NCBI GenBank assembly: GCA_028671895.1
Contig: CM053810.1
Span: 28,313,501 to 28,377,500, forward strand
Length of the DNA: 64,000 nt
Reading direction: 5' to 3'
From: Oenanthe sinensis
Lineage: Eukaryota; Streptophyta; Magnoliopsida; Apiales; Apiaceae
The notes under the pieces were generated by a model, which saw nothing but the letters and a program-made list of their open reading frames with translations, had not been told where the DNA came from and ran no database searches. Every line of letters starts with the position of its first letter. The stretch's first letter is position 1. Made by a program: the position numbers and the translations under genes. Positions 1 through 10,500 of the stretch are shown piece after piece.

Positions 1-584
1 ACCTTAACATATTTTAAGCCATTTTCGCAAGTCGATCTCGATCTCGATCTACAAAACTTTTGCCTATGTCGAAATTTCACCAAGTCGAAATTCTCAAAAT
101 AGATATTCTCAAGTCGAACTTTTGTCCTTGGTCGAAATTTGCTGCCTGACTTTCACACTTTTTGACTTTTGTGTCTTTTCTCACCTACCTCACCTAACAA
201 CCACTGCTAGGTACAGAGTCTTCTGATAATTACTTTTTGTGCAGTGAGTCTATCCAATCAAAAGCCAATAACACCCTTTTCACTTTATGTCTTTAGAAAA
301 GGTAATCAAAAAGTTGCTGGGTTTATCTTCTTTACAAGAACAGCGATGAACACGTGAAGAACACCACAAACCAAAGTACCCAGTTTAATTCACAACAATT
401 ATCTAAAATACACCCAAGCTAAATAATTACACCTGGAGTATTTAAATAATTTTAGGACGAGTTTTCACTGTTTAATTAATTTAAGTACACTTTTCAAGAA
501 AATCTTAAAAAGTAGATCTGGACTTGAAAACTCCCTAATCTTCTACCAAACACAAGGATCTATGTTTTGTATGTCAAACATTAG
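1..584 (-). other. RT1 leader (5' untranslated region)
   Basis: There is no credible ORF. Read on the minus strand it follows the primer site. About 31-115 holds several CTCGATCT and GTCGAAATT words, the same word family repeated in this element's LTR. The stretch around 130-330 is homologous to the RT7 leader around 35350-35560. The gag start expected from RT7 would fall just beyond position 1. Confidence 0.6.
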
Positions 585-596
585 GCTCTGATACCA
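585..596 (-). other. RT1 primer binding site (tRNA-iMet)
   Basis: The minus strand reads TGGTATCAGAGC, the classical complement of the plant initiator tRNA-Met 3' end, two bases from the LTR boundary. Confidence 0.92.
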
Positions 597-908
597 ATTG
601 TTAGGTCCAAATGTGTTGTAGAGGGGGGGTGAATATAACTTTTTCAAAGTAATGAGAGAATATACAAATATGCATGTAGTAAATGATGACACAAAATTTC
701 AAGAATATAACTTTATATTCATTGAAGGGTTTGCTACAACATTCATAAAAGTATCAGGATCAGTTGAACAATAAATACAACAATTGAAGCTTGATTCAAC
801 TGATCCTCTCTCTCACTTCTGTTTTACAGTAAATGCTCTCTCTTTAAAATTATCGTTACAATACAGAGATGGACTTAAAGTCTTATTACAAATAAAACAA
901 AGTGCTGC

Positions 909-915
909 TTTTATA
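909..915 (-). promoter_or_regulatory. Putative TATA box of RT1 LTR
   Basis: The minus strand reads TATAAAA, about 310 bp from the LTR's downstream end. The position suits a U3/R boundary. No transcript start can be proven from sequence. Confidence 0.45.
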
Positions 916-1054
916 ATGTCGTGTAGTCTTGATCTTGTCCTTTTTGTGTACGTGGCCCAATCAGGACTCGTCAACAAAAAGTACTTTCCCAACCACTCTG
1001 GATCAACCGTTCACAATAAGCCACTTGTCCCTTGAACATTAAATGCTACATATC

Positions 1055-1235
1055 GACCCGCATCTCGATCTCGGCCTGGACCCATCTCGATCTGTGAAAA
1101 TCTCGATCTCGATCTGTGAGAATCTCGATCTCGATCTGTGAGAATCTCGATCTCGATCTGTCGTGGATCGAGATTTGCCTTTGCAATGTTTATCTTTAAT
1201 TATAAATCTCGACCCGCATCTCGATCTGCTGTGGA
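1055..1235 (-). repeat. CTCGATCT repeat cluster in RT1 LTR
   Basis: Tandem and near-tandem copies of ATCTCGATCTCGATCTGTG (about 25-bp periods near 1085-1160), plus single CATCTCGATCTG copies to 1230. The same word recurs in the leader at about 31-60. It is unrelated to any coding frame. Confidence 0.85.
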
Positions 1236-2020
1236 TCAACATTTGCTTTAGCAAATATGCACTCATCGAATGTTGACTTTCTTTAGTGACTAATTGTGGA
1301 TTGACCTTTATGAGCAAGTGTCCCTAGCTTCTTCAATATTCTTCAACAAGCTCTTGAACATGGATCTCTACTACTGACATAAACTTGCTATCAATGTCCT
1401 GACACTTGATGCAACGGTCTGGTTCATAAGTGACTAGTCTTGATAGGGTTCTTGCTTCTGAATAGATTACCATGTTCAATTGGTAATGTGGCTTCCCAAT
1501 AAGTGGTTCGAACATTAACTGTCAATAAACAATGTAACTTCACTAGAATCTTTTCTGGTACTTCGACAACGTCTTCATTACTACTACAATCTTGAATACT
1601 TCATTCTCTGTTCTTCACTGATTGTCAGTGAGTATAACTTCAAGACTGTAGCTGTCTTCTTTAACCTTTGTCTTTACCATGTCTTCAATTCTTCTAGATT
1701 CCTATGCTTCAAACACTGTCTATCTTCAATCAATGATGTTACACTGAAATCTTTTAGTGGCACTGCTATACTGAATCTTCAACACTTTTGAAACCCTGAA
1801 AGTCTTTAAACATTATTCTTCACTGAGGCATGAACATATAAATGAACTTCTTTTAGTGACCTGTAGTAGACTTCAAAACTTCTTCTAATGTCTTGATTCA
1901 CTGTATTTGCCTTGTCTTCATGTCTTGCTGATTTCTGTGTAATCGTAGTATTATTTACTTGTCCTGTTCTACTGTTGAGTTATCACGATTACTATTTATA
2001 CAGCTTCGTCATTTCCAACA

Positions 2021-2245
2021 GATAACACAAGTGCAATAGCAATTTCCAACAATCCTGTACAACACTCAAGAACCAAGCACATTGATATAAGGTATCATTT
2101 TATCCGAGAACATGTCATGAATGGAACTGTGGTATTACATTTTGTACCCACAGAAGATCAGATAGCCGACATCTTCACGAAACCACTTGATGAATCCACT
2201 TTCTCAAAGCTGGTTAGTGAACTAGGGATGTTAAATAATGGCTAA
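2021..2245 (+). pseudogene. RT2 pol C-terminus (RNase H end)
   Basis: This 74-codon open stretch ends in TAA. It encodes the last part of a copia RNase H: DNTSAIAISNNP, HSRTKHIDIRYHFIREHV, QIADIFTKPL and the terminal LVSELGML motif. All are conserved in the RT7 and RT4 pol proteins. RNase H degrades genomic RNA during reverse transcription. The upstream part of the gene is cut off by insertion of RT1 exactly at an Asp codon, so only this fragment is in the window and it cannot be expressed as a whole polyprotein here. It is too short to appear in a 60-residue-plus gene list with a start codon, but the match is unambiguous. Confidence 0.9.
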
Positions 2246-2886
2246 TTTTTGGTTGCTAGGAATTAATTTAAAGCCCATAAATATTAAATGTTAATATTTA
2301 AAGAATTTATGAGACTTGAATGAATAAAGTCCTAAAACTTATGAATTTTTGAAAAATTATCTCAAGATTAAATTAATTTTCTGAATAGATAATTATTTCA
2401 ATTATAGCATAAGTATTTTTAATATAAATTAAGCATTTTATGTATTTATTTATTTATTTGTGTTTCTAATTATTATTGTACATTAATAATAATTATGTTA
2501 TTAATTAATTAATTAATTTACTCATTAAATTAATTCAAGTATTGAGTTAATTTAATTTCTAAATTAATTAGAACAATTGATAATATAAATAATTATTATA
2601 TGTCCTTAATAATTTAGTTTCTTTTTATATATATATATTTTTCTTCTCAGCATGACTTATTTCTAAGTCATACCGACTGCATTTTATTTTCTAAAATAAA
2701 ATCTCGGTATGACTCATTAATAAGTCATACCGATTGAATTTTGTTTTTAACAAACAAAATCTCGGTATGACTCATTAATAAGTCATACCGAGAGCTTATG
2801 TATTTTCTTTTCTCGGCATGACTTGTTAAACCAATCTCTCGGCATGACTTATTTATAAGTCATACCGAGTGATTAATTAAAGAAGT
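2246..2886 (+). other. RT2 pol-ORF3 spacer, first part
   Basis: Non-coding and AT-rich (TTAATTAATTAAT runs near 2490-2580), followed by a block of hairpins at 2648-2869. RT3 interrupts it at 2886. The spacer resumes at 22331 with the duplicated GAAGT. Confidence 0.75.
2648..2869 (+). repeat. Four CTCGGTATGACT/AGTCATACCGAG hairpins
   Basis: Inverted repeats start at 2648, 2703, 2761 and 2838. Each has arms CTCGGTATGACT and AGTCATACCGAG (some copies vary by a base) around a 7-8 nt loop. Between them lie secondary palindromes, ATTTTATTTT with AAAATAAAAT (2682-2702) and ATTTTGTT with AACAAAAT (2737-2760). The arm word is the unit of the LTR array at 27163-27463. Confidence 0.9.
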
Positions 2887-3863
2887 TGATAGGTCCATAA
2901 TTAATACATCTTTAATACCTATTTTATGTTTGTTTTCGTAATTTTATTAGTTAATTAATTATTTTTATTTTGTTTTGTAGGAAATTAATTAAAATCAGAA
3001 TTGTAGCAGAAAAAGGAGAATACAAGGAAGGAGGTGAAATTACTTGGAGGCAAAGCAATTAGAGAAAAAATCGAATGCTTGTTGGAGAAGAAAAAAGAAT
3101 AGAAGGAAATATTTAGAATTCAATTTATAATCGATATAGAAAACCTACATTATTTCCCCTATATATATGGGTCTCCTCTCTTATATTTCAAGACCTTGTA
3201 CCTTAACTTTAACTTTAGTTTTCAATAATTAGGAGTAGGAGTAGAGTAATTTTATTTTCTTTATCTTTCAATACAAACAAGTTTTTATCTTTCAAACACT
3301 TTTTATGTTATTCGTTATTTGCATGTCTTATATTAGTTGTTTTGTTTTCTTCTTCAAGCATGTCTAGCTAATTCTCTAGCCCTAAGATGAAGGTGAAGTT
3401 AGTTGATTATTTTTAGTATTTGTTTGTTCCTATTATTTGATTCTCATGATTTTTCTTGGTGCTTAATTGTTTGATTAACAAAGTGATTTTGATATATTAT
3501 TGTTACCGAATTTATTTTTCATAGCCTATGCTTGCTCCATGAAATTTTGATGGGTTATTGTTAGATAATAAGTTTTATAGTATATGCTTGTCTCGTTAAT
3601 TGATATTTATTTGTTGAAGAAAGAGAATTGATTTTTTAGGGCAAGTTGGATATTAATTGTGATTAATTGATGGATTCTGATTCCTAGGTTTTTCATATTT
3701 ATTTGATTTTATTTGCTTATTAGGTTAAACAAATCTCATCTCAACATTATTTGTCTAGTCTGCCTGATTTATTTGTTAGGGTTTAGAAGTTTCATAGTCT
3801 CTGAGGATCGATCTGTGATTGTTACAATTAAACACTGTGCGCTTGCAGTATTTCAACACATCA
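2887..3863 (+). repeat. RT3 5' LTR
   Basis: 977 bp, starting TGATAGGTCC and ending CACATCA. It matches 21355-22330 almost base for base. A TATA-like CCTATATATATGGG lies at 3158-3171. Confidence 0.95.
3158..3171 (+). promoter_or_regulatory. Putative TATA box, RT3 5' LTR
   Basis: CCTATATATATGGG is followed by a pyrimidine-rich stretch, as expected near a transcription start. An identical copy is at 21626-21639 in the 3' LTR. Confidence 0.55.
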
Positions 3864-3869
3864 AGTTTT

Positions 3870-3887
3870 TGGCGCCGCTGCCGGGGA
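3870..3887 (+). other. RT3 primer binding site (tRNA-Asp type)
   Basis: TGGCGCCGCTGCCGGGGA starts six bases after the LTR. This is the primer-site type typical of plant Athila/Tat gypsy elements. Confidence 0.85.
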
Positions 3888-4819
3888 CTATTTGTAATTT
3901 TTACTCCTTAATATTTAATTCTTCAGATTAGTTTCTTATTTTCCTTTGTTTTTTTTAGGGATTTGTGAAGCGGAGAAAAGTTTGGATAAGAAGATCGTTA
4001 GAAGGCATCGTTGTCTCCTTAGAAATTTTTGGAAAGCACTTTTCGGTATTCCGTATCACCTCTCTAAATTTTGTTTTTTTTCCACCAATATTAAAAAAAT
4101 CTAAAAAAAAATAAATATTAAATAAAAATCCAAAAAAAATAGTTAGTTATTTGTCTTGTTAAAAACCAATTTGTTGCATCATTCACATATCACATAGAAA
4201 CACATCATCTAGATTTTCTTTATTGTATTTTATTTCTTTCCACCTTATAATTGTGGTGATTGCTGGAGGAAAGAGGTACGTATAATTTAGATTAATTCAC
4301 GTAGTGTAGTGCATCCATAGTTGTTTATTTCCTCGTTTTTTTATGTGTTGCATTCATATAATCAATCTTAAGGGTGCCACCCAATACAAGATAAGGTAAG
4401 GGATTTCATCACCCTTTCCTTGGCCCACAAATCACTAATACGTTCATCTTTCATTCCCCTTACCTTAATAAAATCAAGTAGACATTGGCTCCTAGGATTT
4501 CGCGCTCACTTAGGAAGAGAACCTAAGACGAGACAAATCTTTACGTATTCTTACTTTTGGTGTCTAGGAAAGCGAGAGCTTACCTGGCCAATTTGGATTG
4601 GTGTCTAGAAAGGTGGTTAGCCTCTTGGCAATGCTTCCATCTACCTGGCCAATCGGTTTGAATATTTCTAGATTTATGACTCTTAGTATTATCTTAAAGT
4701 TAGGAGCAGGTATAGAATTTCTCTAGGTTAACATAGACATAGGATTTTTCTTTTGTATTTTTTTAGGTCTTTACTTCTATCTCTTATCTGCTACGTGATT
4801 ACTTGCTTACTTATAAGTC
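3888..4819 (+). other. RT3 leader
   Basis: 932 nt between primer site and gag. It contains A/T homopolymer runs (4070-4140) and a short duplicated phrase (TACCTGGCCAAT near 4580 and 4640). Short frames here show no homology that I recognise. Confidence 0.6.
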
Positions 4820-6648
4820 ATGTCTATTCCACTTAGAGACCGTTGTTATCCCACTCGTTCCGCCCAACCCTCATGCATAGTCCTACCAACAGTAAATAGT
4901 AATAATTTTGAAATCAAATCTCACCACATTAGCATGTTACCTAGGTTTATTGGGGTAGAGGGAGAGGATCCATATCTTTTCATCCGAGAGTTTGAGGAAG
5001 TTTGTGCCCTACAGAAAATTCAACAATTGACTGATGACTCCATTAAATTGAGACTTATCAACTTTGCACTTAAAGAAAATGCTAAAAAATGGTTATATAG
5101 TCTACCCATTAATTCTATTTCAACTTGGGAGGGATTTGTAGGCATATTTCTAAAAAAATATTTTCCAAACCATAAAGCTAACAAACTTAGGAATGAAATC
5201 AACCAATTTCAACAAAATCAAAATGAGTCTTTTTGGAAATATTTTGATAAATTTAAAGGTCTGTTGTCCCAGTGTCCTCAACATGGTATAGAACAATGGA
5301 GACTTTGTAAAATTCTTTATGAAGCCTTAGATAGTCCAACCACTTCTTTGTTAGAGTCAATGTGTCAAGGTAAGTTCATGGATAAAAATGAAGAAGAAGC
5401 TTGGCAATTTTTTGAGGAGTTAGCTGAAAAAACGATGTTGTGGGAGTCAACTAGGGAACCAAGTCAAGAAATCGAAAAACCTAGCTCATCTAAAGGCATA
5501 CACGTAGTTGGTAATTCTATTGCAACTGAAGCTAAATTAGCTACACTCACAAGAAAATTAGAAGCCTTAGAAACCAACAACGTGTCTTTACAAGTGTCTG
5601 TCTGTGCAAACTGTAACTCATCTAATCATGTGACAGAAAATTACCTTGAAATTCAACAAGCTAATGCCATGTTTCAAGCGAGAGTAATGAATGATCCCTT
5701 TTCACCCACATACAACCCTGGTTGGAAAAATCACCCTAATTTCTCATGGAACCAAGGTCAATACAATCAGTATAACCAACCATCTCAAACTATTTTTCAA
5801 AATCCCAATCCTGGTCCATATCCAACTCAAAATCCCAACTCATTTCCTGCTCAAAACTTTGGCCTATATCCAACTTCTGTTTCAATTCCTTCGAATCCTC
5901 CTGGTTTTAATGAAATTGATAAAAAATTGAATTCTTTGGAAAAGAGTATTGAGGCGTTATTGAAATCCCAAGCTGATATATCTCAATCTCAACATGCTTT
6001 CATGCAAACTATGACCCAAGATAGACAGTTACTAAATTCCAATACTCAAGCCATATCTAAACTAGAGGTCCAAATGAGTCAGTTAGCCAACACAATCAGT
6101 GAGAGAGAGAGAAATCGATTTCCTAGTCAACCTGAAGTTAATCTTAAATTTCATCCAAACCAAAAATCTCATGAAAATGTGAATTCCATCATCTCTCTTA
6201 GGTCCGGTAATCAATTCAACAATCATGCTGGTCTCAATACTCAAGAGGAAGAAAAACTCATTTCTGAACCAAATCCTTTACTCTTAAATCCTAGTCTTGA
6301 CCAATCCTTGTTTCCTAAGAATTCTGAAGTAGGAGTGCAATCTAGTGAACCTTTCAAATCTGATGAACCACCTTCAAAACCCATCTTTGAAAAAATCTTC
6401 AAGCCAAAAGCCCCATTTCCTCAAAGGCTTACTTCAAACAAACAATCTGCTCAATTGGATAAGATTTTGGAAGTCTTTAAACAAGTCAAGATCAACATTC
6501 CTCTTTTAGATGCAATTCAACAAATTCCCTCTTATACGAAGTGTCTAAAAGATTTGTGTACTCATAAAAAAACCACTCATGTTCCTAAGAAAGCTTTCCT
6601 AACATCTCTTGTTAGTTCTATCATATCGCATCAAATTCCTGTGAAGTA
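4820..6648 (+). pseudogene. RT3 gag (capsid/nucleocapsid), interrupted by RT4
   Basis: Starting at ATG 4820, the frame runs about 610 codons to the RT4 insertion. It encodes a plant gypsy Gag, the structural protein that packages element RNA in cytoplasmic particles. Residues about 45-190 carry the retrotransposon gag core (RFIGVEGEDPYLFIREFEEV, KKWLYSLP, FLKKYFPNHK, FWKYFDKFKGLLSQCPQHGI). A Gln/Asn/Pro-rich region follows at about 280-370. The zinc knuckle near residues 261-275 is imperfect (CANCNSSNHVTENY: last Cys replaced by Tyr). RT4 splits the gene. Discounting RT4 and one copy of the AAGTA duplication, the frame continues without shift into the protease at 18913, so gag-pro was one open frame before the insertion. 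Confidence 0.88.
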
Positions 6649-6923
6649 TGTTTTCCCAGTTGCACAAGTAGAAGGGGGGGTTGAATACTTGTGTGTCTTT
6701 TCTGCCCGATTTAAAATCAAATTAATAACAAACTCAAACACGAAGATATGAATAAGAACTGTTTTGTATTATTGATTTGTGAATACAAAACTCTCCTAGG
6801 ATGTACACAAACCCTAGCAGCTTCTCTGTGTTTATCACAACAACTCTCTCTATCTCTATGCTCTCACAAAAATATTACTAAGACAATTATTTTCCCACGC
6901 TTTTACAATTAGGTTACATAGAG

Positions 6924-6931
6924 TTTATATA
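6924..6931 (-). promoter_or_regulatory. Putative TATA box, RT4 3' LTR
   Basis: The minus strand reads TATATAAA. The same box lies at 18443-18450 in the 5' LTR, where it would drive the element's transcript. Confidence 0.5.
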
Positions 6932-7097
6932 GAGAGCTTCCTATAAACTAATAACTGAAAGATAAATTACAATAGGAATATAATTCCTAATTATTAGTTG
7001 ACAGTTTCCTTGTAGAATTCCCTTTCTTTCTCATAGCATATCTGTAATTTAAATTATCTTGATCTTCGAAGACTTTCCATTCCTCTGATCTTCTGTA

Positions 7098-7345
7098 TAG
7101 ACTCTGAAATCTTCAGACTCTGATGATCTCTAGACTCTGATTAGATGTAGACTCTGATAGTTCACAGACTCTGATGGTCTATAGACTCTGACCACCTTCC
7201 AGACTCTGATCTTCATGTAGACTCTGGTTTCACTTTCTACAGAAATTCTTCTAAGTACAAATAACATGAATGTTGACTATCTAGACTCTGATTATATATT
7301 TCAGAGACTAGAAAGACTTATTACAGATAAACTAATCTAGACTCT
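7098..7345 (-). repeat. AGACTCTGA repeat cluster in RT4 LTR
   Basis: About ten copies of (T/C)AGACTCTG(A/G), spaced irregularly 12-60 bp apart. The copy cluster in the other LTR is at about 18617-18865, with two copies mutated. The word is the near-palindrome CAGA-S-TCTG. Confidence 0.92.
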
Positions 7346-7388
7346 GTTCTAGTATTTTGTACATCATCAAATGGATATATTCCTAACA

Positions 7389-7402
7389 ATCTCCCCCTAT
7401 TT
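7389..7402 (-). other. RT4 polypurine tract
   Basis: The minus strand reads AAATAGGGGGAGAT immediately before the LTR. It is the plus-strand primer for reverse transcription and is identical to those of RT2, RT6 and RT7. Confidence 0.9.
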
Positions 7403-7513
7403 ATGCTTTATAAAATGTAAGCATAAATCAAGGTTTGATGATGTCAAAACTAAAGAATAAAACTATTAATCTAGAACAGTATAAAAGAATTATAAGGGAA
7501 AAAGAATTACTTC

Positions 7514-10500
7514 TTATTTAATCTTCTCAAAAGCTGGATTATTCTTCAAAAAAGACTTTAACATATTTTCCTCCACAATTGCCAAAGCTTCACCAACAAA
7601 TTTCTTCAGTTTCTTCATTTCTTCATTTGAACATTTTATTTGACAGTAAGCTGCTCTTAGGTCATTTGCATTGCTTTCTTGAGTTTTTAAGTCCTTCAAC
7701 ATTAGAACACTGACTTTCCCATTCATAGACTGAAACCCAAAGTAATGACCAACACCTTCTTGAAACTTGATTTGTTTTTCTTCTAATGGCATGACTTGAT
7801 CATTTCCCTCAGCATCAACATATTTCAAAGAGAATTTGCTCATTTGTCGATTTGCCTGTCTGTGCAGAGTCAGCTTCCTGTCAATTTCTTGAAACCATTT
7901 GTGAGTGATAGCCTCTTTGCTTTTGTTCACTTCATAAGCAATTTGCAGTAGGAATCTAATATACTGTAGCTCCTCAGCTTGTTTGAAAAAGATAAAATTT
8001 GACTGACTAATCCACCTTACACTTCCACCTTCTAGGAAGTCAACTAGCATCTCATTTTTCACCTTTTCTGTTTCTCCCTGACCTCCTTGTACCTTTCTTT
8101 CAAAAATATTATAAACAATTTGAGCAGACACCACTTTGTTTAAATGCTTCTGGGTGATCTTCTCAAACTGCCTATCTGTCAAGGATTGAGGATCCCTGGT
8201 TAAGGTAGATGTTCTGTCAATATTTTATTCTTCAAATCCTCCAAGTCCTGTCTTGTTTTTAGCTCTAAGTTGCAGATTTGATTGACTGCATTTCCAGTAA
8301 GAAGGTTCTTGAGTGTCATCAGAGTCTGATTTCTTCCTTTGCCTATCAGAGTCTGATTTAGACCCTGATTTCCCATGTCCAGTCCCTGACTGGTGTGTTT
8401 GAGTTCTTGCTACTCCAGATTGTTTTTGTTGCACACCATCAGGACCCTTAGGACCATGAGAACTATCTCCATCATCACCATCTCTCCTCCTTTTAAATCC
8501 CCTTGATTGATCCTTGCATCCCTCATCCTTATGTCTCCTGGAGGATTCACCTTGCTTCTCCTTCTCCCCCTTTTTGACATCATCATTACTGGTGACAGCC
8601 AAAAGGATCTGCTCAAGAACTGTGGAGATATTTGCCCGGGCTGCAATAACTGAATCAACCTTAGTGGTCAAAGCAGAAACTGTAGTTTGAAGAGAGGCTT
8701 GAGTGGTAGTGATAGCAGCCAGAGCATCTTTAAAAGCGACCTCTTTGGATAATTGAAGGGAGTGAATTCTGTCAAATCTTGTATTGAGAAGAGAAGTGGT
8801 ATTATCAACACCAGTGAGCTTTGTTTTAATATGAGAAATGTCCTGGACCACACTGGATAATTGAGCAGCAACATCAGGCAGCTTAGCTTTAACAGCTCCA
8901 TCTAAGACTTGATCTTCTTCACCAGGATAGTAACCATGTTCCTGTTGAAAAGATTTTTTCTGAAAAGCTGGAAGCCTCTCAGATTGATGAATTGCCAAAA
9001 TGCAAGCAAAAGAATCTTTATCTGTTATTCCCCTTTGCTGTGCAGACTCCCAAGATTGGGGAAACACCTGATCAAAATATACAAAGGAGGGTGGAACTGG
9101 ATCATCATCTTCAGAAGAGCACTCCTCAGCAACAGGCTCAATCTTTGTAATTGGAGGGGTAGACTCTGGTGGTGTAGACTCCGAAACTGCAAACGAGACT
9201 ATAGACCCTGACTCCTCCTGAGAGTTATCAGAGACTGTAGACTCTGGAAGTCTAGCCCTTATAGGCATGATTAACAGAGGTTCTTCTGACTTCAAATTCG
9301 CAGCCTCAGGTGAAATGACAGGGTTTTCCACCATAGCCTCCATGACTCTATCTGCTCTCCTTGCTAGAGAATCCACCAAATGTAGGTGTGGTCTCTGAGT
9401 AAATGATTTCTGAGCAGCAAGAGCCTCCTCCGTCTTTCCAATCTGCACAATCAAACAGTGTGAATTTTCATCCATCCCCTACTCCAACTCATTGGACCAA
9501 CTTTGTGGAAAATCTTGATCCCAATAAGTAAAGCTAGGTTCAGGATACCCTAATCTCTCATGCTCACAGTGGGGTTGGGCACCCACTTTCTCAAACTCAC
9601 TCAGGCTCTCTACAGCCTTTTCTACCTCTCCTTTTGCCTGGTCCAGTGCCAGCCTCTCAGATATTTTTTCACTCAATATGGAGGGTGCACTCAATAATCC
9701 TACAGAAGAGGAGTTGAGAGATAAGAGTTGTGCTTCAATACCTGAACCACCTTGAAGGAGGGGAACCCCTTCAAATGTCTGAAGGCTAGGGGTTTCCACC
9801 AAGGGGTGAGCATCAACAGATCCTGAACCCTTACAAGCATCTTCTCTCTTTTCAGAGTCTGTTGGCTCCAGTATTCCAGTCTCAGGGTCTACTCTAGACT
9901 CTGACAGCTTCAGTATGACTTCATTAGAAGCCAGAGTCTGAGTGTTGCCATCTTGGACTGTTTGTGCATGAGACTCCCCCTCAAGGTGGATAGACTCTGA
10001 CAGAATAGATTGGGAAATTTCTTCATGAGCATCCATCAGAGTCTGTCCTCCCATATCACTGGGGTTCTCATCAGCTATTTGGTGAGTTGTCAAGGAGGGC
10101 CTAACAGCATACTCCCCTGCCCCACTATCACCCAACCTCTGACTAGGTGGTTCTTGTGTGGGTGAGGCAGACTGAGCATCTTTATCACTAGTCACCACTG
10201 GTGCACTAGTCCCATCCTCCAACTGCCTTGCACTACCTGCTACCTCCTGTTGTTCTTCAAGAATAAATGCATCCAACTTGTGATGAAAGGCCCTGAGATG
10301 GATTGCATTGATTGCCTGGGCATCTGTGAGATTGAAGAGGTCCTGTAGTTCCCTTCTTACTTTTTGAAAATAAGTGCCCTTGAATTGATCCAGTCTACTT
10401 TGGTAGGTTGGATAGATGTATTTGTTGGCAATTGTACCTATATTATGGACAAGATAGTCAGCCACCTGTCTTGACAGAGGTTGAATTTGAGAGATCCATT

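Larger units (their letters stand above)
1..2020 (-). mobile_element. RT1: Sirevirus-like Ty1/copia element, 5' part only
   Basis: On the minus strand this is the 5' end of a copia element: LTR (599-2020), a primer site for initiator tRNA-Met (585-596) and leader (1-584). Gag and the rest lie left of the window. The leader next to the primer site closely matches the leader of RT7 on the other strand, so the two families are related. The right end abuts codons of an RNase H gene (RT2), so RT1 inserted into that gene. The other end and its target duplication are outside the window. Confidence 0.85.
599..2020 (-). repeat. RT1 5' LTR
   Basis: A 1422-bp LTR bounded by TG (599) and CA (2020). The primer-site side (599-660) matches the RT7 LTR end. 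Positions 1321-1515 are about 90% identical by eye to RT7 LTR 34247-34437 (inverted). Positions about 1525-2020 match the RT6 LTR 31015-31545. Only one LTR of this element is in the window, so insertion age cannot be judged. Confidence 0.85.
6649..7388 (-). repeat. RT4 3' LTR
   Basis: 740 bp, TG...CA. A minus-strand TATATAAA lies at 6924-6931. About ten AGACTCTGA-type words, all in one orientation, lie between 7098 and 7345. Confidence 0.95.

Noticed and set aside
784..1035. 83-codon plus-strand frame in the RT1 LTR
   Set aside because: It lies across the R/U3 region of an LTR, antisense to the element, with no recognisable domain.
4420..4608. 62-codon frame in the RT3 leader
   Set aside because: No homology and not conserved. 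The gag start at 4820 is clear.
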